From NCBI GenBank assembly GCA_900316315.1, contig ONCK01000011.1:1-64000 (forward strand): a DNA stretch of 64,000 bases. The letters run 5' to 3'. The DNA comes from an uncultured Prevotellaceae bacterium (GTDB lineage Bacteria; Bacteroidota; Bacteroidia; Bacteroidales; Bacteroidaceae). The notes beneath the pieces were generated by a model. The model worked only from the letters and a program-made list of their open reading frames with translations. It searched no databases and had not been told where the DNA came from. Shown here in pieces: positions 7,945 through 16,309 of this stretch. Both the position numbers and the translations under genes were made by a program. Within the stretch, counting starts at the first letter, position 1, and each line of letters begins with the position of its first letter.

Positions 7945-8886
7945 ATGATGACACACGCAAAAATGACCAAGAAGGGACTCAGAGGAATGCTATTGCTCCT
8001 ACTCCTGCTCTGTATCGCGCCGGGGATGGCTCAAGCCCGACTGGTCCTGACGGCGCAGGATATATTCAGCAAGAGGTCTTTTAACTTGTCCCACAGCAGC
8101 GTGCAGGGCATGGACATCTGGGGCCACTACTTGCTGAGTCTGCAAAATACAGGTATCGCCCATTTGTACAATTTTGACGGGAGCACATTGACGCAGCTGG
8201 GCTCTTTCTCGCTCGCCTCAGCCGGCACCCTTAACCACAGTAATCTGGCTTCGTTTAGCAACCAATACTATGCCGACGGGGACAAACTGCCTCTCGTCTA
8301 TATCACCCGTGCCAATGCGACGGTCGATTCCGATGGCATGCGCAATGTGTGCTTCGTAGAGCGCATAAACCCCGACAAGATGTCATCTACTCTTATCCAG
8401 AAGATCTGCTACAAGCCAATCAATGGCGAAGGGCAATTTATCATCGACCGTCAAAACAACCTGCTCTATGTGTGGGGAAATACGATAAGCAACGGCGCCG
8501 TGGGCAATAAGCACTATGTGCGCAAGTTTAAGATCCCCGAAGTTGGCCCTGGCAAGCCGAGCCTAGTTTGGCTCACCGATGACCAGAGCCTCGATACCTA
8601 CTACTGGGAAGACTATTATACGGGCGGCGCTAACCCCGTGATACAAGGCGGCGCGATTAAGGACGACCTGATGTTTCTGCCGTGCGGATTTGATACGGAG
8701 GAGCAGCCTTCTGTGCTCTATGTGTGGGACCTCAAGAACCACAAAATGCTGAAGGAGTTGAGCCTGACCGGATATTTCAGCGGCGAGCTCGAGGATTGCT
8801 CGGTCAATGTCGACGGCTGGCTCGTCTTGCAGGCCAATCCTAACCATATCTATATGATGTCGATTAAAAACATCAAGTGCTGGTGA
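7945..8886 (+). CDS. Secreted protein, tandem paralogue family, member 3
   Basis: A 313-residue paralogue of the 5231 and 6950 products. The signal peptide follows a short charged leader (MMTHAKMTKKGLRG then a Leu-rich core to AQA); ATG 7963 (MTKKG) is an equally good start. It shares VQGMDIWGHYLLSLQNTGIAHLYNFDG, a LNHSNLASFSNQYY block, FVERINPDKM and ELEDCSVNVDGW. Compared with its paralogues it lacks the early 20-residue insert and has a reduced YRGPQD region (VGPGKPSLVWLTDD), so it is the most diverged of the three. It is the last gene of the secreted run; hflX begins 45 bases later. Confidence 0.8.
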   Translation: MMTHAKMTKKGLRGMLLLLLLLCIAPGMAQARLVLTAQDIFSKRSFNLSHSSVQGMDIWGHYLLSLQNTGIAHLYNFDGSTLTQLGSFSLASAGTLNHSNLASFSNQYYADGDKLPLVYITRANATVDSDGMRNVCFVERINPDKMSSTLIQKICYKPINGEGQFIIDRQNNLLYVWGNTISNGAVGNKHYVRKFKIPEVGPGKPSLVWLTDDQSLDTYYWEDYYTGGANPVIQGGAIKDDLMFLPCGFDTEEQPSVLYVWDLKNHKMLKELSLTGYFSGELEDCSVNVDGWLVLQANPNHIYMMSIKNIKCW

Positions 8887-8931
8887 GATAGACAGCGCTA
8901 TCTGACGCAATCAAAATAAAGAAATAGCAGG

Positions 8932-10197
8932 GTGAAAGAATTTGTAATCTCAGAAGCTAAGACGGAAACAGCCGTGCTCGTCGCGCTGATTACACCACAG
9001 CAGGATGAACGTAAGACGAAGGAGTATCTGGACGAACTCGAGTTTCTCGCAGAGACGGCCGGAGCCAAGACCATACGTCGATTTACCCAGCGCACAGGAG
9101 GTCCCAACAGCACGACCTATGTGGGCAAAGGTAAGCTGGAGGAGATTGCTGCCTTTATCAAGGAGGAGGAAGATGCTGAGCGCGAGGTCGGTATGGTCAT
9201 CTTTGACGATGAACTCTCCGCCCGCCAGCTCAAGAATATAGAGGCCGAACTCAAAGTCAAGATCTTGGACCGTACATCGCTCATACTGGACATCTTTGCC
9301 ATGAGAGCCCAGACGGCCAACGCCAAGACCCAGGTGGAGCTCGCCCAGTACCGTTATCTGCTGCCAAGACTGACCCGCCTATGGACCCACCTCGAGCGAC
9401 AAGGCGGCGGCTCTGGCTCGGGCGGCGGCAAGGGAAGTGTCGGACTGCGCGGACCGGGCGAGACACAGCTCGAGATGGACCGACGCATCATCCTGGATCG
9501 TATGAGCCTGCTCAAGAAGCGCCTTGTGGAGATAGACCGGCAGAAGACGACGCAGCGTAAAAACCGCGGCCGCTTGATACGCGTGGCCCTCGTAGGATAT
9601 ACCAATGTGGGCAAGTCCACCTTGATGAATCTGCTGGCCAAGAGCGATGTGTTTGCTGAGAACAAGCTCTTCGCTACGCTGGATACCACGGTGAGAAAGG
9701 TGGTCGTGGGCAATCTCCCATTTCTCCTGGCCGATACGGTAGGATTTATACGCAAGCTCCCGACAGACTTGGTAGACTCGTTCAAGTCAACACTTGACGA
9801 GGTGCGCGAGGCAGATTTGCTCGTGCATGTGGTCGATATCAGCCACCCCGACTTTGAGGAACAGATAGAGGTGGTCGAGCGTACACTTGCCGAGATAGGT
9901 GCCGGCGGCAAGCCAAGTATAGTGGTATTCAACAAGATAGATGCCTACACCTACGTGCACAAGGATACCGACGACCTCACTCCACGTACTAAGGAGAACT
10001 GGTCGCTCGATGAACTCGAACAAAGCTGGATGGCAAAGCTGGAGGGCGAGTGCATCTTCATCTCTGCGCGTGAGAAGACGAATATTGAGGCTTTGCGCAA
10101 GAAGCTCTATACAATGGTACGACAGCTGCATGTCCAGAAATATCCGTACAACGATTTCCTCTATCCGTCAGCCGATGATTTGGAGTCAATAGAATAA
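8932..10197 (+). CDS. hflX: GTPase HflX, ribosome-associated
   Basis: A 421-residue protein with the HflX layout. The N-terminal HflX domain (about 1-195) has the glycine-rich linker GGGSGSGGGKGSVGLRGPGETQLE. The G domain has G1 GYTNVGKST (about 223), G3 DTVGFIRKLP and G4 NKID, and a short C-terminal helical part follows. HflX binds the 50S subunit and splits stalled or heat-damaged ribosomes. The start is GTG 8932; the next in-frame ATG, at 9004, would cut into the conserved N-terminal domain. It lies 36 bases upstream of the fumarase gene and could share a transcript with it. Confidence 0.95.
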   Translation: MKEFVISEAKTETAVLVALITPQQDERKTKEYLDELEFLAETAGAKTIRRFTQRTGGPNSTTYVGKGKLEEIAAFIKEEEDAEREVGMVIFDDELSARQLKNIEAELKVKILDRTSLILDIFAMRAQTANAKTQVELAQYRYLLPRLTRLWTHLERQGGGSGSGGGKGSVGLRGPGETQLEMDRRIILDRMSLLKKRLVEIDRQKTTQRKNRGRLIRVALVGYTNVGKSTLMNLLAKSDVFAENKLFATLDTTVRKVVVGNLPFLLADTVGFIRKLPTDLVDSFKSTLDEVREADLLVHVVDISHPDFEEQIEVVERTLAEIGAGGKPSIVVFNKIDAYTYVHKDTDDLTPRTKENWSLDELEQSWMAKLEGECIFISAREKTNIEALRKKLYTMVRQLHVQKYPYNDFLYPSADDLESIE

Positions 10198-10233
10198 CTA
10201 ACAGATACGCAACAATATATAACTTACACAGAT

Positions 10234-11886
10234 ATGGCACAAACACCAAAATTCAAGTACGCGCCGATGTTTCAGGTCGGCAAGGATGACACAGAGTACC
10301 GCCTTCTCACAAAGGAGGGCGTGAGCCTGTCTTCGTTTGAGGGAAAACCTATACTCAAGGTGACCCCTGAGGCTCTTACCTTGCTCAGCCAGCAGGCTTT
10401 TCATGATGTCGAGTTTATGCTTCGCCGTAAGCACAATGAGCAGGTAGCCGCTATACTCGACGATCCCGAGGCCTCAGAGAATGACAAATATGTCGCCCTA
10501 ACGCTCCTGCGCAATGCAGAGACCAGCGTCAAGGGAGTGCTCCCCTTCTGCCAAGATACGGGTACAGCCATCATTCACGGTGAGAAGGGACAGCAAGTGT
10601 GGACCGACTTCGACGACGCAGAGGCACTCTCCCGCGGTGTCTACAATACCTACACTCAGGATAATCTGCGCTACTCCCAGAACGCTCCGCTCAATATGTA
10701 CGACGAAGTTAACACCAAGTGCAACTTGCCTGCTCAGATAGACATCGAGGCTTGTGAGGGCGCTGAGTATCGCTTTGTCATGGTGGCCAAGGGCGGTGGC
10801 TCGGCCAACAAGACCTATCTCTATCCGATGACTAAGGCCATCATCCAGAATGAGCAGACACTGATCCCCTTCCTTGTCGAAAAGATGCGCAGCCTCGGTA
10901 CTGCTGCTTGCCCTCCGTATCATATCGCCTTTGTCATCGGAGGTACAAGCGCAGAGAAGAATCTCCTGACGGTCAAACTGGCTTCTATCCATTATTACGA
11001 CAATCTGCCGACTACGGGCGATGAGACAGGCCGCGCCTTCCGTGATCTCGATTTGGAGGCCAAGTTGCTTAAGGAGGCCCAAAAGATAGGCTTTGGCGCT
11101 CAATTCGGTGGAAAAGCCTTTGCCCACGATGTCCGCGTCATACGCTTGCCTCGTCATGGCGCGAGCTGCCCGATCGGTCTCGGAGTGAGCTGCTCAGCAG
11201 ACCGCAATATCAAGGCAAAGATTAATGCTGACGGCATTTGGCTCGAGAAGATGGATGACAATCCAGCTTCTCTCATTCCTAAAAATGAGCAAAAGCCCGG
11301 TGAATCCGGCGGCGTCAAGATTAACCTCGAGGATGGTATCCAGCAGGTTTGCAAACAACTGACCAAGTATCCGGTCTCTACTCGTCTGAGCCTGACGGGT
11401 ACAATCATCGTCGCCCGCGATATTGCGCATGCTAAGCTCAAGGCACGTCTCGATGCCGGCGAGGATCTGCCCGAGTACTTCAAGAAGTATCCTGTCCTCT
11501 ATGCAGGACCAGCCAAGACTCCAGAGGGCATGCCTTGTGGATCGATGGGTCCTACAACTTCCAACCGAATGGATCCCTATGTCGATGAATTCCAGGACCA
11601 TGGAGGCTCGATGATTATGATAGGTAAAGGTAATCGTACCCAGGCCGTGACGGATGCTTGCCAGAAGCATGGCGGATTTTATCTGGGCACGATTGGCGGC
11701 GTCGCAGCCGTACTCTCTCAGACTCATATCAAGAGTATCGAGTGTGTAGAGTATCCCGAGCTCGGCATGGAGGCTATATGGAAGATTACAGTTGAGGATT
11801 TCCCCGCCTTTATCCTGGTCGATGACAAGGGACATGACTTCTTTAAGGAGCTCAAGCCCTTCTGCCCGAAGTGTGGGCTGAAGTAG
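10234..11886 (+). CDS. Class I fumarate hydratase (iron-sulfur)
   Basis: A 550-residue protein of the FumA/FumB type, which catalyses the reversible hydration of fumarate to malate in the cytoplasm. The N-terminal catalytic half contains [10 protein letters not shown] with a cluster Cys, then [18 protein letters not shown], then [14 protein letters not shown] with the other ligand Cys region. The C-terminal beta half has [26 protein letters not shown]. Length is normal for the family. The oxygen-sensitive 4Fe-4S enzyme fits an anaerobe that runs the reductive branch to succinate. A strong hairpin terminator follows the stop. Confidence 0.95.
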   Translation: MAQTPKFKYAPMFQVGKDDTEYRLLTKEGVSLSSFEGKPILKVTPEALTLLSQQAFHDVEFMLRRKHNEQVAAILDDPEASENDKYVALTLLRNAETSVKGVLPFCQDTGTAIIHGEKGQQVWTDFDDAEALSRGVYNTYTQDNLRYSQNAPLNMYDEVNTKCNLPAQIDIEACEGAEYRFVMVAKGGGSANKTYLYPMTKAIIQNEQTLIPFLVEKMRSLGTAACPPYHIAFVIGGTSAEKNLLTVKLASIHYYDNLPTTGDETGRAFRDLDLEAKLLKEAQKIGFGAQFGGKAFAHDVRVIRLPRHGASCPIGLGVSCSADRNIKAKINADGIWLEKMDDNPASLIPKNEQKPGESGGVKINLEDGIQQVCKQLTKYPVSTRLSLTGTIIVARDIAHAKLKARLDAGEDLPEYFKKYPVLYAGPAKTPEGMPCGSMGPTTSNRMDPYVDEFQDHGGSMIMIGKGNRTQAVTDACQKHGGFYLGTIGGVAAVLSQTHIKSIECVEYPELGMEAIWKITVEDFPAFILVDDKGHDFFKELKPFCPKCGLK

Positions 11887-11958
11887 CAAAGTGAGATAAA
11901 GAAGCCTACTGTCATGACGCGCTCTCTCTAACGCGCGTACATTATATAAATATATAAA

Positions 11959-11997
11959 GGCCGCATCACGTATCTATATGACGTGGTGCGGCCTTAT
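11959..11997 (+). terminator. Strong hairpin terminator after fumarase
   Basis: GGCCGCATCACGT (11959-11971) pairs with ACGTGGTGCGGCC (11981-11993) through 13 base pairs including one G-U, with a 9-base loop, followed by TTATA. Confidence 0.75.
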
Positions 11998-12248
11998 ACT
12001 GTATAGATAAATTTCTCGTATAGGTGCGATTTGATGCTGTATAAGAAGATAAAATTCTTGTATAGCCTTATATAGTATAAGAAGATGGCCCCTGCTCATC
12101 TTAGATAAATCCTACTCTAAATATAGGTTGACCTTTTTAAAAAGATGCAGACGGCATCTTGGGATAAGGCTTGGCGTAAATGCGACTTACTTAGGCCGCT
12201 TATTTACGTAATTTCTCCTGAAAATAGCACTGATAAATCTAAAAGGTA

Positions 12249-12465
12249 GAAATTACATTCAAAAATAATACAAAATGAAAATATATTACAGTAAATTTCG
12301 TCTGAATGTATTGAAAAGCGTGTTTATTTCGCCAAAATGTAATTTCAAGACCTTTAGATTGTAAGGCTCACTTTCAAAAATCAAATTTTTAACCTTGAAA
12401 AATGACGTTTTTAAGATAAAATCGCTATAAAAATAGCAATATGCAAGATTATTTTGGTTACATTC
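12249..12465. promoter_or_regulatory. Cluster of TTACATT inverted half-sites upstream of glnB
   Basis: GAAATTACATT (12249-12259) and AATGTAATTTC (12336-12346) are perfect inverted copies. TACATTCA (12254-12261) and TGAATGTA (12303-12310) form a second, nested inverted pair. A fourth copy, TTACATTC, lies at 12458-12465 inside the spacer of the likely promoter. This looks like an operator array for a transcription factor acting on the nitrogen genes; the factor is unknown. Confidence 0.45.
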
Positions 12466-12485
12466 TTAAAAGTGTCGTAATTTTG
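12453..12485 (+). promoter_or_regulatory. Promoter of glnB-amtB
   Basis: TTTG at 12453-12456, spacer 21 bases, TAATTTTG at 12478-12485: a full match to the Bacteroidota consensus. Transcription would begin near 12492, about 50 bases before the ATG. Confidence 0.65.
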
Positions 12486-12540
12486 CATCGAAAAATTGAG
12501 AATAGAACAGATTTAGTTAACCATCTAAAGCAAGATCGAA

Positions 12541-12897
12541 ATGAAAAAGATTGAAGCAATCATCCGCAAAACCAGATTTGAGGATGTGAAACAAGCTCTG
12601 CTGAAGGCAGACATTGAGTGGTTTTCTTACTACGACGTACGTGGTGAGGGAAAATTGCGTCAGGCGCGTATATATCGCGGTGTCATGTATGATACAAGCT
12701 GTATAGAGCGTGTGTTGCTCAATATCGTGGTGCGTGACAAGAATGTCGAGCGCACAATCGAGGCAGTGCAGCATGCAGCATGCACAGGCGAGATAGGTGA
12801 CGGTCGCATCTTTGTTATTCCTGTCGAGGACGCCATTCGTATACGTACAGGTGAGCGTGGCGATATCGCGCTTTACAATGCGGAGCAAGAGAAATAG
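12541..12897 (+). CDS. P-II family nitrogen regulatory protein
   Basis: A 118-residue P-II protein: MKKIEAIIRKTRFEDVKQAL at the N terminus, a T-loop with IYRGVMYDTS (the Tyr at about 50 is in the position that is uridylylated in proteobacterial GlnB), and the GDGRIFVIPVEDAIRIRTGE C-terminal block that forms the nucleotide pocket. It senses ATP/ADP and 2-oxoglutarate and, in this context, should bind and block the ammonium channel encoded next. The placement directly before amtB argues for a GlnK-type role. The T-loop is typical of Bacteroidota P-II proteins rather than of E. coli GlnK. Sure of family; GlnB versus GlnK naming is open. Confidence 0.93.
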   Translation: MKKIEAIIRKTRFEDVKQALLKADIEWFSYYDVRGEGKLRQARIYRGVMYDTSCIERVLLNIVVRDKNVERTIEAVQHAACTGEIGDGRIFVIPVEDAIRIRTGERGDIALYNAEQEK

Positions 12898-13064
12898 TCA
12901 AAACTAATATAAACATCAACTAATACCATATTAAGAAAACAGAGATCATACTCGAGGTTACATCTGGGCAACAATGCAGAGAGTGATGAGAGTACAACAT
13001 TAAGTTTGGCGGGTCCGATTTGACTCGGCGGATAATAAAGATAACATTTAATCAATTTGATATT

Positions 13065-14330
13065 ATGACAGTTGAAGATTTGGGAATTTCCCTAGATACC
13101 GTGTGGATGCTACTTGCAGCCATGTTAGTATTTTTCATGCAACCAGGCTTTGCATTTTGTGAGGCGGGCTTTACTCGTAGTAAAAATACAGCGAACATCT
13201 TATATAAGAACTTTGTAGACTTCATGCTCGGAAGTATTCTCTTCTGGTTTGTAGGTTTCGGTTTTATGTTTGGTAGCGATGGGGCTGGATTTATTGGTAT
13301 GCCCAACTTCGGTGATTTGAGCTTTTACAAAAATGCAGCAGGCCTACCGACAGAAGGATTTTTAATATTTGAGACCGTATTCTGCGCTACGAGTGCAACC
13401 ATCGTTTCTGGTGCCATGGCTGAGCGTACCAAATTCTCGATGTACTGCGTCTACTCCTTCTTCATTTCCTTGCTTATCTACCCTGTGGAAGGTCACTGGA
13501 CCTGGGGCGGAGGCTGGCTTTGCAATGCCGATGCCACAAGCTTCATGATGACTACATTTGGTGAAACTTTCCATGATTTCGCAGGATCTGCAATCGTACA
13601 CTCTGTCGGTGGTGTGCTCGCTTTAGTTGGTGCTATCTTTCTTGGCCCGCGTATCGGTAAGTACGACAAGGACGGCAAGAGCCGCGCTATCCCCGGTCAC
13701 AACCTTATGGCTGCTGCTTTGGGTGTCTTCATTCTGTGGTTCGGCTGGTTCGGTTTTAACCCCGGTTCTCAGCTGGCAGCTTCTGGCGAAGTCAACCGCG
13801 TCGCTATCTCTCATGTATTCCTGACGACCAACCTCGCCGCTGTTGCAGGTGGACTTGCTACAATGTTTACGACTTGGATTAAGTACAAGAAGCCTTCCTT
13901 CTCTTTGATGCTCAACGGTGTACTCGCCGGACTTGTAGGTATCACAGCTGGATGCGACCTTGTATCTCCTGCCGGTGCTATCGCAATAGGTGCCATTTGC
14001 GGTGTTGTGCTGCCCTTCTCTATTGAGTTTATTGACAAGAAGCTCCACATAGACGACCCTGTAGGTGCAAGCTCTGTACACGGTGTCTGCGGTATCATGG
14101 GTACCCTGTTGACTGGATTGTTCTCTGTCAGCTCTGGCGCTCTCTATGGACATGGATTCGGATTCTTCGGCGCACAGTGCATGGGTATCCTCTGCATCGA
14201 TGCTTGGGCAGCTGTAACGGGTATAATTCTCTTCTGGACGATTAAGCATACTCACGGACTCCGCGTTGACAAGCGTGTTGAGGAAGAGGGACTTGATATC
14301 TACGAGCACGGAGAGACTGCTTACAACTAA
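13065..14330 (+). CDS. amt: Ammonium transporter AmtB
   Basis: A 421-residue inner-membrane channel with about eleven hydrophobic segments. Family signatures include FCEAGFTRSKNT, GAMAERTKF, DFAGSAIVHSVGG (first pore His) and SSVHGVCGIMGTLLTG (second pore His). The start is set at ATG 13065 (MTVEDLG); upstream in-frame codons would add a polar extension with no counterpart in the family. It takes up ammonium when nitrogen is scarce and is gated by the P-II protein encoded 167 bases upstream. A hairpin terminator follows at 14420. Confidence 0.95.
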   Translation: MTVEDLGISLDTVWMLLAAMLVFFMQPGFAFCEAGFTRSKNTANILYKNFVDFMLGSILFWFVGFGFMFGSDGAGFIGMPNFGDLSFYKNAAGLPTEGFLIFETVFCATSATIVSGAMAERTKFSMYCVYSFFISLLIYPVEGHWTWGGGWLCNADATSFMMTTFGETFHDFAGSAIVHSVGGVLALVGAIFLGPRIGKYDKDGKSRAIPGHNLMAAALGVFILWFGWFGFNPGSQLAASGEVNRVAISHVFLTTNLAAVAGGLATMFTTWIKYKKPSFSLMLNGVLAGLVGITAGCDLVSPAGAIAIGAICGVVLPFSIEFIDKKLHIDDPVGASSVHGVCGIMGTLLTGLFSVSSGALYGHGFGFFGAQCMGILCIDAWAAVTGIILFWTIKHTHGLRVDKRVEEEGLDIYEHGETAYN

Positions 14331-14419
14331 TTACTCCCACTATATAGGTGACACACGCACACTAAGCTTGACTCACAGCCAATTGGCTATTTCATAATAG
14401 TGTTTATTGTGTTTTCGTT

Positions 14420-14458
14420 GAGAGGGGCGGAGCCTCAGACTTTGCTCCTCTCTTTTTT
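14420..14458 (+). terminator. Rho-independent terminator after amt
   Basis: GAGAGGGGC (14420-14428) pairs with GCTCCTCTC (14444-14452) with one G-U pair, followed by TTTTTT. Confidence 0.8.
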
Positions 14459-14506
14459 CAACAAGTAAAAATTAAAAGCAATAGTTATACTTTAACCCCA
14501 ATAGGT

Positions 14507-15247
14507 ATGAAAACAAGAAAAAGTTTTGGCCTCCTCTTGGCCGTAGTTTTAGTGACATTGTCTCCTAGCGTTAAGGCGCAGGATGGTGTAGAAGCATCAA
14601 TAGGTGCCGATGTAGTCAGTCAGTATATCTGGCGTGGGCAGAATTTGGGCAATGCCGCTATCCAGCCGACCGTTGGACTCTCCTACAAGGGCCTGAGCCT
14701 ATCTGCATGGGGAAGCACGGGTATCACAGAGGCTTCAGACACAAAGGAGTTTGATCTTACACTGTCCTATGCGACAGAAGGCTTCCATGTAGGCGTGACC
14801 GATTACTGGTTTGATAAGGCTACCAATTACAAGTCAGGATATATCGAGGATGCTAAATATTTCAAGTATGGTGCTCATGGCACGACCCACACTTACGAGG
14901 CCAATGTCGGCTATGACTTCGGAATACTCTCTGTTGACTGGTACACCAACTTCGCCGGAAACGATGGTGTTGACAAGGACGGTGACCGCGCCTACTCAAG
15001 CTATTTTGAGATTAGTGCTCCTTTCAAACTCGCTACTTGCGACTGGAAAGCCACAGTCGGTGCTGTGCCTTACAGAACGGACTTCTATAGTAAGGCTAAC
15101 GGTTTTGCAGTGACCAATGTCACGCTCAAGGCAACCAAGGGCATCAAGATTACAGACAGCTTTAGCCTGCCTCTATTTGCCAGCATCACAGCCAATCCGA
15201 GTAGCCAGAAGGCCTACTTCGTCGTCGGCCTTACTTTGCAGCCCTAA
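14507..15247 (+). CDS. TorF/Gcw_chp-like outer-membrane protein
   Basis: A 246-residue protein with a signal peptide (about 1-24, ending VKAQ). The mature part begins with VEASIGADVVSQYIWRGQNL, the opening strand typical of the Gcw_chp/TorF putative porin family, followed by alternating strands (LSYKGLSLSAWGST, FDLTLSYATEGFHVGVTDYWF) and a terminal strand ending in VGLTLQP. It probably forms a small outer-membrane beta-barrel. Placement immediately after glnB-amt suggests a role during nitrogen limitation, for example letting a nitrogen compound cross the outer membrane, but this is inference. It has its own terminator, so it may be a separate unit. Confidence 0.75.
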   Translation: MKTRKSFGLLLAVVLVTLSPSVKAQDGVEASIGADVVSQYIWRGQNLGNAAIQPTVGLSYKGLSLSAWGSTGITEASDTKEFDLTLSYATEGFHVGVTDYWFDKATNYKSGYIEDAKYFKYGAHGTTHTYEANVGYDFGILSVDWYTNFAGNDGVDKDGDRAYSSYFEISAPFKLATCDWKATVGAVPYRTDFYSKANGFAVTNVTLKATKGIKITDSFSLPLFASITANPSSQKAYFVVGLTLQP

Positions 15248-15284
15248 TGTGACGCACTAGTTACCCAGATATTATATAAATGTT

Positions 15285-15325
15285 ACTCCGCCTTTCCAAC
15301 TTGCTGGGAGGGCGGAGTCTTTTTG
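15285..15325 (+). terminator. Rho-independent terminator
   Basis: ACTCCGCC (15285-15292) pairs with GGCGGAGT (15311-15318), followed by CTTTTTG. It closes the TorF-like gene. Confidence 0.8.
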
Positions 15326-16309
15326 CACTATCAGAAAAGCTCAATGAGGCGAAGGCTCAATTGGCTTTAGGAGTGTTCGCCAACAGTCTTCGGCTCCTTA
15401 GGTGACAAGTTGGCTCAGCGGAAGATCAGGGCACAGTAGATCATCAGCGGAGTCGGGCAGACAGTTGGGCAATTGGGAAGAGAAATTTCTTCTTTGCGCC
15501 AGTTCGCGGGCGACTACAGAAGCGCCTTGATGCATCAAGGAATCTTCCTGGGCATGCGAAAGAAGAACCTTATAGAAGAAGTATGGGCTTCGTCGTATAA
15601 TTGCTTGTAGAAAGCCGCATCCGTGATGTTGGACAATTTCGTACGGTCTTAAGTTCCGAGCACTTTTCAAAGCGTGCGGACGGCTTTTTTGACAGAATAA
15701 TTTTATATAATAAATTAGGCTTGCTGACTTATACAGGAGCCGATGTTGTCATTTCAAGTCTCCATGTTCGTGTAACAAGGTCGGACTTATTTTAAAATAG
15801 GTCCGATGTAGTTTAAACTAGAAGGCTATTTGCCATCGCTTGAAATTCAAGTATTTATAAAGGTAACTGGTTTTACTGTAATTATTTGGCATTCAGCGAG
15901 CTATAGAATAAATCCGGCAAGATGCCCACTTTTGCCTTTGGACATGAATGGACGAAGTTTGCTTCAATTATTTATATAAAAATTCCATCTATGAGAGCTT
16001 GATAGGAATAGGCGCTCCCAACCAGTAGTTCTGCTTCTCGCAGAATAGCTTCCGGTCAAAGGTAGAGCGACTGGGGCTGTAGGAAAGCTAGTCGGCGCTT
16101 CGTCTGTCGCTCTTCGCTTGATGAGCCAATCAGAGGTCCGACACTGGCATATACCCGTTCGTCGGCCACGAGAGCTGGGAATAGGCAACTGACAGGCTTT
16201 TAGCGGACGGTCATGAAGGCGTTATTCCCCTACGATTTTCGGCTAATACGATACTTATATTGGAAGCATTGCCCACTGCACTCGCTCGGTAGAGCAAGAG
16301 GCGCCGCGT
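15326..16309. other. About 1 kb gap between convergent genes
   Basis: No frame here looks like a gene: candidate ORFs have unlikely composition and no motif. The stretch holds copy 1 of the GTTTAAAC-type repeat (15650-15824) and a weaker partial copy near 15942-15995, in which GACATGAATGGACGAAGTTTGC is followed by TTTATATAAAAATT. Both flanking genes end towards this gap, so it is not a promoter region for either. Confidence 0.5.
15650..15824 (-). repeat. Dispersed repeat, family 2, copy 1 (GTTTAAAC type)
   Basis: On the minus strand it opens with CTTCTAGTTTAAAC and continues with GACTTGAAATGAC, ATCGGC, AATTTATTATATAAAA and later CTGTC and CCGCACG. The same blocks, in the same order and spacing, occur on the plus strand at 62405-62582. 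It also contains a near-perfect 24-base palindrome (15782-15805, CGGACTTATTTT then AAAATAGGTCCG). No protein is encoded. Confidence 0.65.

Larger units (their letters stand above)
12000..12540. other. Long AT-rich leader/regulatory gap upstream of glnB
   Basis: About 540 bases without a credible gene. The first 240 bases show nothing I can name beyond repeated TATAG/TATAAG tracts. The part from 12249 carries the TTACATT half-sites and the promoter listed separately. Confidence 0.5.

Noticed and set aside
15398-15670. 90-codon minus frame in the large convergent gap
   Set aside because: Overlaps the repeat and has no sign of coding selection.
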